A stretch of 64,000 nt of DNA, from positions 3,610-67,609 of the forward strand of contig CABUHI010000010.1 of NCBI GenBank assembly GCA_902491345.1. The letters run 5' to 3'. The position numbers were made by a program, and so were the translations under genes. This document shows, piece by piece, positions 46,362 through 53,682 of this stretch. Under the pieces are notes generated by a model. It was given only the letters and a program-made list of their open reading frames with translations, searched no databases and had not been told where the DNA came from. Numbering within the stretch: the stretch's first letter is position 1; each line of letters begins with the position of its first letter. Source of the DNA: an uncultured Collinsella sp. (GTDB lineage: Bacteria; Actinomycetota; Coriobacteriia; Coriobacteriales; Coriobacteriaceae).

Positions 46362-46679
46362 ATGGATTGCCTGAAGGTATCAAGCAAATCATCGCCCGCG
46401 TCCGTTGCCGGCGCCATCGCCGGCATGGTCAAGGATGGTGTACCCGTCAACATCCAGTGTGTCGGTGCCGGTGCTGTCAACCAGGCCATTAAGGCCGTGG
46501 CTATCGCGCGCGGTTTTTTGATTCCAACCGGTTTTGATATTTCCTGCGCGCCCGTGTTCTCCGATATCCTCATTAACGGGGAGTCGCGCACGGCCATCCG
46601 CCTTTCTATCTACGTTCACCAGATCAATCGAGCTGCTATGGATAACGTCGTCATGGATGATGTTAAGCCTGTGGCATAG
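46362..46679 (+). CDS. spoVS: SpoVS family protein
   Basis: 105 residues of the SpoVS Alba-like fold: LKVSSKSSPASVAGAIAGMV, GAGAVNQAIKAVAIARGFL, and the end IRLSIYVHQ. In Bacillus, SpoVS affects sporulation and division; non-spore-formers also have it, and its role there is unclear. ATG 46362 follows AGGAG. The 19-residue tail (INRAAMDNVVMDDVKPVA) exceeds the usual 86-residue length. Confidence 0.93.
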   Translation: MDCLKVSSKSSPASVAGAIAGMVKDGVPVNIQCVGAGAVNQAIKAVAIARGFLIPTGFDISCAPVFSDILINGESRTAIRLSIYVHQINRAAMDNVVMDDVKPVA

Positions 46680-46728
46680 CTTCTGCTTGCCTCGATTCGC
46701 CTCCCTTCCATCGTTAGGACTTATGCAC

Positions 46729-48099
46729 ATGGACCAGCGTTCCGTACGCGATATTCTTGCCGGTAAAACCTACTTTATCCGCACCTTTGGCTGCCAGATG
46801 AATCAGCACGACTCTGAGCGCGTGAGCGGTCTGCTCGATTCGTATGGTTGCCTCATGGCGCTCGATCCCGAGCATGCCGATATCGTTGTCTTCATGACAT
46901 GCTGTGTGCGTGAGGCCGCCGATACTCGCCTGTACGGTCAGTGCAATTCCTGCAAAAGCCTGCCGCCTTCGCCTTCGGGCAAGCGTGTGGTTGCCGTGGG
47001 CGGCTGCATCGCGCAGCGTGATGGAGAGGGCCTGCTCACCAACGTCGATAACGTCAATGTCATCTTTGGCACGCATTCCATCGCACATGTGGCCGAGCTC
47101 ATTGCCGAGGCGTTCCTTGATGGTAAGCGTCATATCCGCACCAATGAGCATGAGGATACGGATGCCATGAGCATGCCGTGGCATCGCGAGACCCAGTATC
47201 ACGCCTGGGTGCCCATCATGACAGGCTGCAATAATTTCTGCACCTATTGCATCGTGCCGTACGTGCGCGGTCGCGAAAAAAGTCGCCCCTTCGAGGACAT
47301 TGTCGACGAGGTGACCGGTTTGGTGCGCCAGGGCGTGCGTGAGATTACGCTGCTGGGCCAAAACGTTAACTCATATGGTCGCGATCTGTTTGGCAAGCCG
47401 CGTTTTGCCGATCTGCTGCGTGCCGTGGGCGATACGGGTGTGGAGCGCATCTTCTTTACGTCTTCGCATCCCAAGGACCTGTTGCCCGAGACCATCGACG
47501 CCATGGCCGAGACGCCTGCCGTTATGCCGCAGCTGCACTTGGCCGTCCAGTCAGGTTCGACGCGGATCCTCAAAGAGATGAATCGCCGTTATACACGTGA
47601 GGACTATTTGGGCCTGGTCGATCGCATTCGCAACCGTATGCCCGATATCGCGCTCTCGACCGACATTATCGTTGGCTTCCCAGGCGAGACTGAAGAAGAC
47701 TTTGAGCAGACGCTCTCGCTTGCCGAGACGGTCCGCTATGCCCAGGCCTATACCTTCATCTACTCCAAGCGCGCTGGTACCCCGGCCGCCGAGATTGATG
47801 ATCCCACACCGCACGAGGTCATCCTTGAGCGCTTTAACCGTCTGGTCAAGGTTATCGAGACGACAGCGCACGAGTACAACCAGGGTGAGCTCCATACCGT
47901 GGTGCCGGCGCTCATTGAGGGTACGAGTAAAAAGAACGATGCGGTGCTGCTGGGCAAGAGCCCCAAGAATCAGACCGTTCATGCGCCCATTCCCGAGGGA
48001 TATAGCATCGACCAGCTTGTCGGTAAGATCGTTGATGTTGACGTCGACGTTGCTAAGACGTGGTATTTGTCAGGCTCCGTTGTGGGTGAGCCGCGCTAA
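46729..48099 (+). CDS. miaB: tRNA-2-methylthio-N6-dimethylallyladenosine synthase MiaB
   Basis: Radical-SAM methylthiolation of i6A37 in tRNA. 456 residues. TFGCQMNQHDSERV (diagnostic of MiaB), MTCCVREAAD, CNNFCTYCIVPYVRGREKSR, C-terminal TRAM domain. The start is ATG 46729 (AGGA 9 bases before); ATG 46723 is too close to it. Adjacent miaA makes the substrate i6A, so the two act in sequence. spoVS-miaB-miaA-hflX are consecutive. Confidence 0.96.
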   Translation: MDQRSVRDILAGKTYFIRTFGCQMNQHDSERVSGLLDSYGCLMALDPEHADIVVFMTCCVREAADTRLYGQCNSCKSLPPSPSGKRVVAVGGCIAQRDGEGLLTNVDNVNVIFGTHSIAHVAELIAEAFLDGKRHIRTNEHEDTDAMSMPWHRETQYHAWVPIMTGCNNFCTYCIVPYVRGREKSRPFEDIVDEVTGLVRQGVREITLLGQNVNSYGRDLFGKPRFADLLRAVGDTGVERIFFTSSHPKDLLPETIDAMAETPAVMPQLHLAVQSGSTRILKEMNRRYTREDYLGLVDRIRNRMPDIALSTDIIVGFPGETEEDFEQTLSLAETVRYAQAYTFIYSKRAGTPAAEIDDPTPHEVILERFNRLVKVIETTAHEYNQGELHTVVPALIEGTSKKNDAVLLGKSPKNQTVHAPIPEGYSIDQLVGKIVDVDVDVAKTWYLSGSVVGEPR

Positions 48100-49037
48100 T
48101 GATTTCTCCCGGGGCAGGTCTTTCCGCCGTTGCGATCGTCGGTCCGACGGCGGTTGGTAAAAGTGACGTCGCTGACCGTTTGGCCGCTCGCCTTTCGTCT
48201 GAAGTGCTGTCGTGCGATGCGATGCAAATCTATCGCGGTATGGATATCGGCACCGCAAAGATGACGCCCGATGAGTGTACGGCGCCTCTGCGTCTCGTTG
48301 ACATCGTAGAGCCGGGCGTCGCGTACTCTGCGGCGCTTTACCAGGCAGACGCTCGCGCGCATGTTGAGCGCCTGCTCGGGTCTGGACGTCTTCCGGTGTT
48401 TTGCGGGGGTACGGGCCTGTATCTCAAGGCCGCCCTCGATGAGATGGATTTTCCCTCGGGAGAACTTGAGGACGATCGCCGTGCGGGTTATCAGGAACTT
48501 GCCGAGCGCATTGGTGAGGAAGCGCTGCATAAGCTGCTTACCGAGCGCGATCCTGAGTCTGCCGCGGTCATTCATCCTCATAATGTGCGCCGCGTGATTC
48601 GTGCGCTCGAAATGCATGATGACGGCGTTTCCTACGCACAGCAAAAGTCACAGTTTAGTGTTCCATGTGAGCATTATCATGCCTTGTGGTTTGGCTTGAC
48701 ACGCAATCGTGAGCTGCTTTACGAGCGCATTAACCTGCGCGTTGACCTCATGTTTGAGCAGGGTCTTGTTGATGAGGTCCGTGGCCTTATGGACCAGGGG
48801 CTTGAAGATGCGCTCACTTCGATGCAGGCGATTGGCTACAAAGAAATCATTGATGCTTTTAACGGTGTGATGACTATGGATGAGGCTCGTGAACTCATTA
48901 AGATGCGTTCGCGTCGCTATGCCAAGCGTCAGCTTTCGTGGTTTAAGCGCGACGATCGTATTGTGTGGTTCGATATGGACGAATATACGGTCGATGAGGT
49001 CGTTGAGGATATCTTGCATCGCATCGAGGCTGCCTGA
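48099..49037 (+). CDS. miaA: tRNA dimethylallyltransferase
   Basis: Prenylates A37 of tRNAs reading U-starting codons. 312 residues. P-loop GPTAVGKS, DAMQIYRGMDIGTAK, GGTGLYLKA, and the C-terminal QLSWFKRD segment contacting tRNA. Start ATG 48099 overlaps the miaB stop (TAATG) and its stop overlaps hflX (TGATG): tight translational coupling. Confidence 0.97.
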   Translation: MISPGAGLSAVAIVGPTAVGKSDVADRLAARLSSEVLSCDAMQIYRGMDIGTAKMTPDECTAPLRLVDIVEPGVAYSAALYQADARAHVERLLGSGRLPVFCGGTGLYLKAALDEMDFPSGELEDDRRAGYQELAERIGEEALHKLLTERDPESAAVIHPHNVRRVIRALEMHDDGVSYAQQKSQFSVPCEHYHALWFGLTRNRELLYERINLRVDLMFEQGLVDEVRGLMDQGLEDALTSMQAIGYKEIIDAFNGVMTMDEARELIKMRSRRYAKRQLSWFKRDDRIVWFDMDEYTVDEVVEDILHRIEAA

Positions 49038-50326
49038 TGGCCCGGTTTCCCCTCGTTCCCACAGCACCCGAGCCTGAGCGTGCCATTCTTGTCGGCGTCG
49101 AGTGGCGCGACAATGCGTGGCCGCTCGATCGCTCGCTCGATGAGCTTGAGCGCCTGGCGCACACGGCTGGCGCCCGGTGTGTTGCTCGTTTGTCGCAGCG
49201 ACTGGTTAAACCCTATCCTAAATCGTTTATCGGTTCCGGCAAGGTTGAAGAGCTGTGCGGCTTAGTGCATCGCATGGATGCCGATGTCGTTATTTTTGAC
49301 GACGATCTGACGCCTTCACAGCAGTCCTATCTGGAGAAGGCCGTGGGCGAACCGGTTAAGATCATCGATCGCACGGCGCTCATTCTTGATATTTTCGGCC
49401 TGCATGCCCAGACGCGCGAGGGTCGTCTACAGGTGCAGCTGGCGCAGCTTCAATATCTGTTGCCTCGTCTGCGTGGCATGTGGAGCCATCTTGCCAAGGA
49501 GCAGACGCGCGGCGGCATCGGTTCGCGCTTTGGCCAGGGTGAAAGCCAGCTCGAGGTTGACCGTCGCTTGATTCGCAATAAGATTGCCGCGCTTCGTCGT
49601 GAGCTCAAGCAGGTTGAACAGCATCGCGATGTCCAGTCCAAGAGCCGCATTGAGTCACCGGCGTTTCGCGTCGCGTTAGCCGGTTATACCAATGCCGGTA
49701 AATCGACGTTGCTCAATCGCCTGACCGGCTCTACGGTACTTTCGCAGGACAAGCTGTTTGCTACGCTCGACCCGACGACGCGTTCGTATCGCCTGCCCGG
49801 CGGTCGCGGCATGACGATTACTGATACCGTCGGCTTTATTCAAAAGCTGCCGCATGGTCTGGTCGATGCCTTTAAATCGACGCTGTCCGAGGTGTTGGGT
49901 GCCGATCTAATTCTCAAAGTCGTAGATGCGTCTGACGAGGACTATGAGCGGCAGCTTGAGGCTGTCGACCGCGTTCTTGATGAGATCGGCGCTGGAGAGC
50001 GTTTAACGCTGACCGTATTCAATAAAATCGATCTTCTCGATAGCGTTGATCGTCTGAGCTTCCGTCGTCGCTATCCCGAGGCCGTGCTGTTCTCGGCCCA
50101 GACGGGCGAGGGACTCGACGATTTCGTCGACCGTATTGCTCGTGAGGCGGCTGCTACCGATGTGTTGCTCTCTGCTGATATCCCGTATCGCGAGGGCGCC
50201 CTCATCACGCTGGTGCATGAGCAGGGAACCCTTTTGCACGAGGAATATCTTGAGGACGGCGTTCGTATTGTGGCGAAGCTGCCGGCCCGTATCGCGCCGC
50301 GGCTCAAGCGTTATCGCACCGAGTAG
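49037..50326 (+). CDS. hflX: ribosome-splitting GTPase HflX
   Basis: Rescues stalled 70S ribosomes by dissociation. 429 residues: N-terminal HflX domain (SFIGSGKVEEL, VVIFDDDLTPSQ), coiled coil around QLEVDRRLIRNKIAAL, Arg-rich RGGIGSRFGQGE, then G domain: G1 GYTNAGKST, G3 DTVGFIQKLPH, G4 NKIDLL. The miaA-hflX pairing is conserved. Its last 16 bases overlap the end of the convergent minus-strand gene. Confidence 0.96.
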   Translation: MARFPLVPTAPEPERAILVGVEWRDNAWPLDRSLDELERLAHTAGARCVARLSQRLVKPYPKSFIGSGKVEELCGLVHRMDADVVIFDDDLTPSQQSYLEKAVGEPVKIIDRTALILDIFGLHAQTREGRLQVQLAQLQYLLPRLRGMWSHLAKEQTRGGIGSRFGQGESQLEVDRRLIRNKIAALRRELKQVEQHRDVQSKSRIESPAFRVALAGYTNAGKSTLLNRLTGSTVLSQDKLFATLDPTTRSYRLPGGRGMTITDTVGFIQKLPHGLVDAFKSTLSEVLGADLILKVVDASDEDYERQLEAVDRVLDEIGAGERLTLTVFNKIDLLDSVDRLSFRRRYPEAVLFSAQTGEGLDDFVDRIAREAAATDVLLSADIPYREGALITLVHEQGTLLHEEYLEDGVRIVAKLPARIAPRLKRYRTE

Positions 50327-51015
50327 ACGAGCTCCAAAAAGCCCAGAATAATGGGTTGATGCAGCAGATAAAAGGGGAGTGCATGGCGTCCAAGGCTGGC
50401 GAGCGCCGGCAGGGGGTTGGCGTAGGCCCAGCTTAGGGCGGTCTTATCGATTCCCTGCGCTATATGTGCGGCGAAGTATCCTGCAAGATACATAAAGATA
50501 AACGGGATGATGGGGTAGTAATCACCTGAAACAAACCCAAGGCTCGGAAATCCCAGCCACGCCAGGTAGGGGACAGGGTAGATCGTTTTGGGGATACTCC
50601 AGGTGAGGGCGAACAACACAAGGCATAGCGACATGCCCCATCTCGCCGATATCTTCTTAAGGACGGGATCGGTCAACGCCACGATGCCGGTACATGCGGC
50701 CATGCAGTAGATGATGCCAAAATTAACCGAATCGTCGACTGAGACAAGTGTTGTTGCCAGCCAGACGACGAGTGCTGCTAAGGCGTATTTGGCGGCACGT
50801 TTGATATTGTTGCGCGAAAGGGTGCACATCCAACCCGCGATAAACAAAAATACCCAGCTGATGCTGGCGCGCCAGATGTCTTGAAAGACGGTCTGGGTAA
50901 ACCAGGGCATATCCCAGTCGTACAGGTAGGCGAGATCGTAGCAAGCGTGAAAACCTGCCATTGAAATCATCGTAAACCCGCGGACGGTATCAAAGATGGT
51001 GATGCGTTTTTGCAT
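50311..51015 (-). CDS. DUF1624 / heparan-alpha-glucosaminide acetyltransferase-like membrane protein
   Basis: 234 residues, about seven hydrophobic helices. N-terminal motif RITIFDTVRGFTMISMAGFHACYDL matches the HGSNAT_cat (DUF1624) family (catalytic-type Asp-x3-Arg-Gly and His). It ends with SLGRHALPFYLLHQPII, shared with acyltransferase-3-like proteins. The substrate is unknown. ATG 51015 overlaps the lexA stop by one base (TAATG), so it is the second gene of the lexA transcript and should rise in the SOS response. Its end overlaps hflX by 16 bases. Confidence 0.82.
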   Translation of the reverse strand: MQKRITIFDTVRGFTMISMAGFHACYDLAYLYDWDMPWFTQTVFQDIWRASISWVFLFIAGWMCTLSRNNIKRAAKYALAALVVWLATTLVSVDDSVNFGIIYCMAACTGIVALTDPVLKKISARWGMSLCLVLFALTWSIPKTIYPVPYLAWLGFPSLGFVSGDYYPIIPFIFMYLAGYFAAHIAQGIDKTALSWAYANPLPALASLGRHALPFYLLHQPIILGFLELVYSVR

Positions 51016-51659
51016 TACGAGAACCGGCGCATTAAGCCGACGACTTTGCCCAAGATGATGGGATTCGTTGCATAGATAGGCTCCATGGTGTCATTCTCGG
51101 GCTGCAGGCGTACGCGTCCCTGCTCCTTGTAGAACGTCTTGACGGTCGCTGAACCATCAATCATGGCCACGACAATTTCGCCGTTCATGGCACTCTTTTG
51201 TTCACGGACGATGATGTAATCGCCATTGAAGATGCCGACATTGATCATTGAGCTCCCATGCACCTCAAGGATAAAGGAACCCTGATCAGTGGCGATTTCG
51301 GTCGGGATAGTAAAAGTGTCTTCGATATTCTGCTCGGCCAGAATGGGAATCCCAGCCGCGACGCGACCAACGAGCGGTAGCGAGACCGTTCCGCGAGGTG
51401 CGGTGGGCTCGTCAGATTTAGAAATTGAGACAGAGGAACCGTCCTCGTTAAAGAGTTCCAGGGCGCGCGGTTTGGTGGCATCGCGCTTGAGTAGCCCGCG
51501 CGCCTCCAGGGCAGAGAGATGGGCGTGCACGGTGCTGGGAGAGGATAGGCCCACGGCAGAAGCCATCTCGCGCACGCTGGGCGGATAACCCTTCTCCTGC
51601 TGATATTCCTTGATGAAGTCGTAAATTTGCTGCTGACGCTTGGTAATTTTGCGAGCCAT
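51015..51659 (-). CDS. lexA: SOS repressor LexA
   Basis: 214 residues. Winged-helix DNA-binding domain (KRQQQIYDFIKEYQQEKGYP, SVREMASAVGLSSPSTVHAHL), an Ala-Gly cleavage site in VGRVAAGIP, and an S24 peptidase dyad (Ser in VHGSSMINVG, Lys in SATVKTF). ATG 51659 is chosen because AGAGAGGA lies 7 bases upstream and the family begins there. Three LexA boxes lie upstream (51683-51752), indicating autorepression shared with the divergent LysM gene. Confidence 0.97.
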   Translation of the reverse strand: MARKITKRQQQIYDFIKEYQQEKGYPPSVREMASAVGLSSPSTVHAHLSALEARGLLKRDATKPRALELFNEDGSSVSISKSDEPTAPRGTVSLPLVGRVAAGIPILAEQNIEDTFTIPTEIATDQGSFILEVHGSSMINVGIFNGDYIIVREQKSAMNGEIVVAMIDGSATVKTFYKEQGRVRLQPENDTMEPIYATNPIILGKVVGLMRRFS

Positions 51660-51682
51660 CAGGGCATCCTCTCTACCCATGT

Positions 51683-51696
51683 CAAACAAATGTTCG
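51683..51696. promoter_or_regulatory. LexA box A
   Basis: CAAACAAATGTTCG: matches the Gram-positive SOS box CGAAC-N4-GTTC except at position 2. Nearest of three boxes to lexA. Confidence 0.75.
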
Positions 51697-51704
51697 AATT
51701 TTGC

Positions 51705-51732
51705 TTGACAGGAACAACTGTTCGAAGATAAT
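51705..51732 (+). promoter_or_regulatory. promoter of the LysM gene with LexA box B in its spacer
   Basis: TTGACA (51705-51710), 16-base spacer, GATAAT (51727-51732). The spacer is almost filled by GGAACAACTGTTCG (51711-51724), a LexA box. This predicts LexA repression of the rightward LysM gene. Confidence 0.8.
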
Positions 51733-51738
51733 AATAAC

Positions 51739-51752
51739 CGAACATTCGTTCT
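51739..51752. promoter_or_regulatory. LexA box C
   Basis: CGAACATTCGTTCT, with the full CGAAC-N4-GTTC core, between the other boxes and the LysM gene. Confidence 0.8.
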
Positions 51753-51819
51753 CGCGCTAGACATTTTTGTCCGCGCGGCTTGATAAAACTGTTCTCAGCA
51801 AAACACGCGAGAGGAGAAC

Positions 51820-52272
51820 ATGATGAACGCAACGAATATGGTCCAGGGAAACCTCGCCCTTAAGCTCGAGACGCCTGCCGCGCCGGCTTTCACGGTTGTT
51901 AAAGGCGGCCGATCTGGTTTCCAAACACTGCCTGGCAAGCCCGTCCGCAGCCAGTGCGTCGCCACGACTTCGGCCCCCGTTGCCCTAAAGGCTTCGACGA
52001 TTGTCGCCCTAGCCGTTGCGCTCACGCTCTTCTTTGTACTTGCCACCTCGATCTTCAGCGCTCGTCACGCCGCATATGCCGAGTCGGTATCCAACGTTAC
52101 CTACGAGACCGTCCGTGTTCAGTCTGGCGATTCCTTGTGGTCGCTAGCCCAGGAGCATCCGATTGAGGGTCTTTCCACGCAGGAGACCTCTGATATGATC
52201 CGCAACGTCAATCACCTGGAGCATGGCTCGCTCGATGCCGGTGCGCATCTTAAAGTTCCCGCACGTTCATAA
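51820..52272 (+). CDS. SOS-controlled membrane LysM protein (YneA-like division inhibitor candidate)
   Basis: 150 residues: 55-residue cytoplasmic start, one transmembrane helix at about 57-82 (STIVALAVALTLFFVLATSI), then an external LysM domain (YETVRVQSGDSLWSLAQEH ... LKVPARS). It is divergent from lexA with a LexA box inside its promoter, as for Bacillus YneA, which halts division during DNA damage. The cytoplasmic part is longer than in YneA, so orthology is not established. GAGAGGAGAAC precedes the tandem ATG start at 51820. Confidence 0.8.
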   Translation: MMNATNMVQGNLALKLETPAAPAFTVVKGGRSGFQTLPGKPVRSQCVATTSAPVALKASTIVALAVALTLFFVLATSIFSARHAAYAESVSNVTYETVRVQSGDSLWSLAQEHPIEGLSTQETSDMIRNVNHLEHGSLDAGAHLKVPARS

Positions 52273-52286
52273 GATTTAAGTACCGT

Positions 52287-52328
52287 CGCATGGTACCCTT
52301 GTAATCGTTTTAGAGGAGGTACCATGCG
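52287..52328 (+). promoter_or_regulatory. inverted repeat spanning the nrdR start codon
   Basis: CGCATGGTACC (52287-52297) pairs perfectly with GGTACCATGCG (52318-52328). The right arm covers part of the Shine-Dalgarno and the ATG at 52324. Confidence 0.65.
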
Positions 52329-52767
52329 CTGTCCCAAATGCGGCAAGGCACATACCCGCGTCGTTGATTCCCGCATGCAGGAATCAAATAACACCATCAA
52401 GCGCCGTCGCGAATGCTGCTCATGCAATTATCGCTTTACGACATTTGAGCGTTGTGAAGACCCTATCGAGGTCATTAAGTCAGACGGATCCAAGCAACGG
52501 TTCGATCGCAATAAGCTGCTGGTCGGTTTGATGCGCGCCACGATCAAGCGAGATATCGACACTAAAAAGCTCAACGAGATCATTGACGATATTGAGGTTG
52601 AGCTTCGTTCCCGTACGCTCACGGCTGTTACGTCCCATGAGCTGGGCGATATGGTTCTTAAGCGGTTGGCCAAGATCGATAAAGTGGCCTACATCCGCTT
52701 TGCCTCGGTCTATCGCGATTTCAAAGACGTCGATGAGTTTCTGCAAGAGCTCGACAAGCTAAGGTGA
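52324..52767 (+). CDS. nrdR: transcriptional repressor NrdR
   Basis: Represses ribonucleotide reductase genes when dATP is high. 147 residues: zinc ribbon ([30 protein letters not shown]) and ATP-cone ([20 protein letters not shown]). AGAGGAGG precedes ATG 52324. Followed after 4 bases by dut, which fits a deoxynucleotide-supply pair. NrdR often sits beside lexA in actinobacteria. Confidence 0.97.
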   Translation: MRCPKCGKAHTRVVDSRMQESNNTIKRRRECCSCNYRFTTFERCEDPIEVIKSDGSKQRFDRNKLLVGLMRATIKRDIDTKKLNEIIDDIEVELRSRTLTAVTSHELGDMVLKRLAKIDKVAYIRFASVYRDFKDVDEFLQELDKLR

Positions 52768-52771
52768 TTTC

Positions 52772-53215
52772 ATGTCCAACATTACCGTTAACATTAAGCG
52801 TCTCGACCCAACCGTCGAGCTTCCCAAATACGCCCATCCCACGGATGCCGGTCTTGACCTCCGAGCCAACGAGGATTGCACCCTCAAGCCTTTTGAGCGT
52901 CGCCTGGTCTCCACGGGCCTAGCCGTCGCCCTGCCCGACGGCTACGCCGGCTTCGTCCAGCCCCGCAGCGGCCTGGCCATTAAGCAAGGCCTGTCCATAG
53001 TCAACACTCCTGGCCTCATCGACGCCCACTACCGAGGAGAGCTCAAAGTCATCCTCATCAACCTAGACCCCACGAACAACATCCAAATCAACAAAGGCGA
53101 CCGCATCGCCCAGCTCGTCATCCAAGAAGTCCCCACGGTCAACCTCGTAGAAGTAGAAGAACTAGATAAAACCGACCGAGGAGCCGGCGGTTTCGGTTCT
53201 AGCGGCGTCGCTTAG
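52772..53215 (+). CDS. dut: dUTP diphosphatase
   Basis: Hydrolyses dUTP to dUMP. 147 residues, trimeric type. Motif 1 DAGLDLRA, motif 2 PRSGLA, motif 3 [13 protein letters not shown], motif 4 RIAQLVI, motif 5 GAGGFGSSG, all present. The 3' third uses many rarer A/C-ending codons (CTAGAC, GAAGAA) compared with its first half, a local shift without obvious meaning. Confidence 0.97.
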   Translation: MSNITVNIKRLDPTVELPKYAHPTDAGLDLRANEDCTLKPFERRLVSTGLAVALPDGYAGFVQPRSGLAIKQGLSIVNTPGLIDAHYRGELKVILINLDPTNNIQINKGDRIAQLVIQEVPTVNLVEVEELDKTDRGAGGFGSSGVA

Positions 53216-53250
53216 TCGTTTACGTACTGTCCGCTGACCGGCCCGACCCG

Positions 53251-53300
53251 CCTATATATCATCCCATGCTCAAACATTCTCGCGGGGGCGCTCGTATCCC
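53251..53300 (+). repeat. hairpin element family 2, partial copy
   Basis: Arm CCTATATATCATCCC, then core ATGCTCAAACATTCTCGCG, and no matching right half. It shares the arm of copy C and the core of copies B and C. Confidence 0.7.
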
Positions 53301-53301
53301 T

Positions 53302-53404
53302 CCCGCCCGTCTCTCACACATATCATTCCATGCTCAAACATTCTCGCGTCGCTTCGCTCGCTGCGAAACTGCGCGTGGAACGATATGTGTGAGAGACGGG
53401 CGGG
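53302..53404 (+). repeat. hairpin element family 2, copy B
   Basis: Arms 53302-53333 and 53373-53404 are complementary at 30 of 32 positions (CCCGCCCGTCTCTCACACAT at the outside). Core between them: TGCTCAAACATTCTCGC, a TTCGC/GCGAA mini-hairpin, ACTGCGCG. Confidence 0.85.
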
Positions 53405-53439
53405 CGGTTACTCGCTTGAAAAATTAAAGCCTTTCTTTC

Positions 53440-53490
53440 TAGTAAGCCGATGCGATAAAGGAAAACCTCCTTTCTCGCATCGGCTTACTA
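53440..53490. terminator. nested 16-bp hairpin between dut and the glycosyltransferase
   Basis: TAGTAAGCCGATGCGA (53440-53455) and TCGCATCGGCTTACTA (53475-53490) are perfect complements; the loop holds a second hairpin AAAGGA-AAACC-TCCTTT. An AT-rich stretch (TATTTATATTTTT) follows. Located between converging genes, so possibly a bidirectional terminator. Confidence 0.65.
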
Positions 53491-53566
53491 TATTTATATT
53501 TTTGGTTTTGCCTTTGCAGATTCTGATGGTGGGGAATCTGGTATAGCTGCAAGTACGTTAACGCAG

Positions 53567-53668
53567 CTTGCCTGTGGGAGGCCCCTATATATCGTCCCGC
53601 GCGCAGTTTCGCAGCGAAGCGAGAATGTTTGAGCACGGGATGATATATAGGGGCCTCCCACAGGCAAG
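53567..53668 (-). repeat. hairpin element family 2, copy C
   Basis: Arms 53567-53602 and 53633-53668 pair over 36 bases with two mismatched positions. On the minus strand the core reads ATCATCCCGTGCTCAAACAT, TCTCGC, TTCGC-TGCGAA, ACTGCGCG, matching copy B; the stem next to the core changes TTCCAT/GTGGAA to CCCGT/GCGGG, keeping pairing. The rest of 53216-53682 shows no credible gene. Confidence 0.85.
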
Positions 53669-53682
53669 CGAACATTAAGACG

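Noticed and set aside
42772..53215. Possible recent transfer of the 3' third of dut because of its different codon use
   Set aside because: All dUTPase motifs are continuous and the shift is short; no boundary signals are visible.
53302..53404. Ordinary rho-independent terminator for dut
   Set aside because: Too long, lacks a U tract and shares its core with other copies; better described as a repeat element.
53439..53675. Small minus-strand open frame beside the glycosyltransferase
   Set aside because: Runs through the nested hairpin and hairpin element C; no ribosome site and no recognisable motif.
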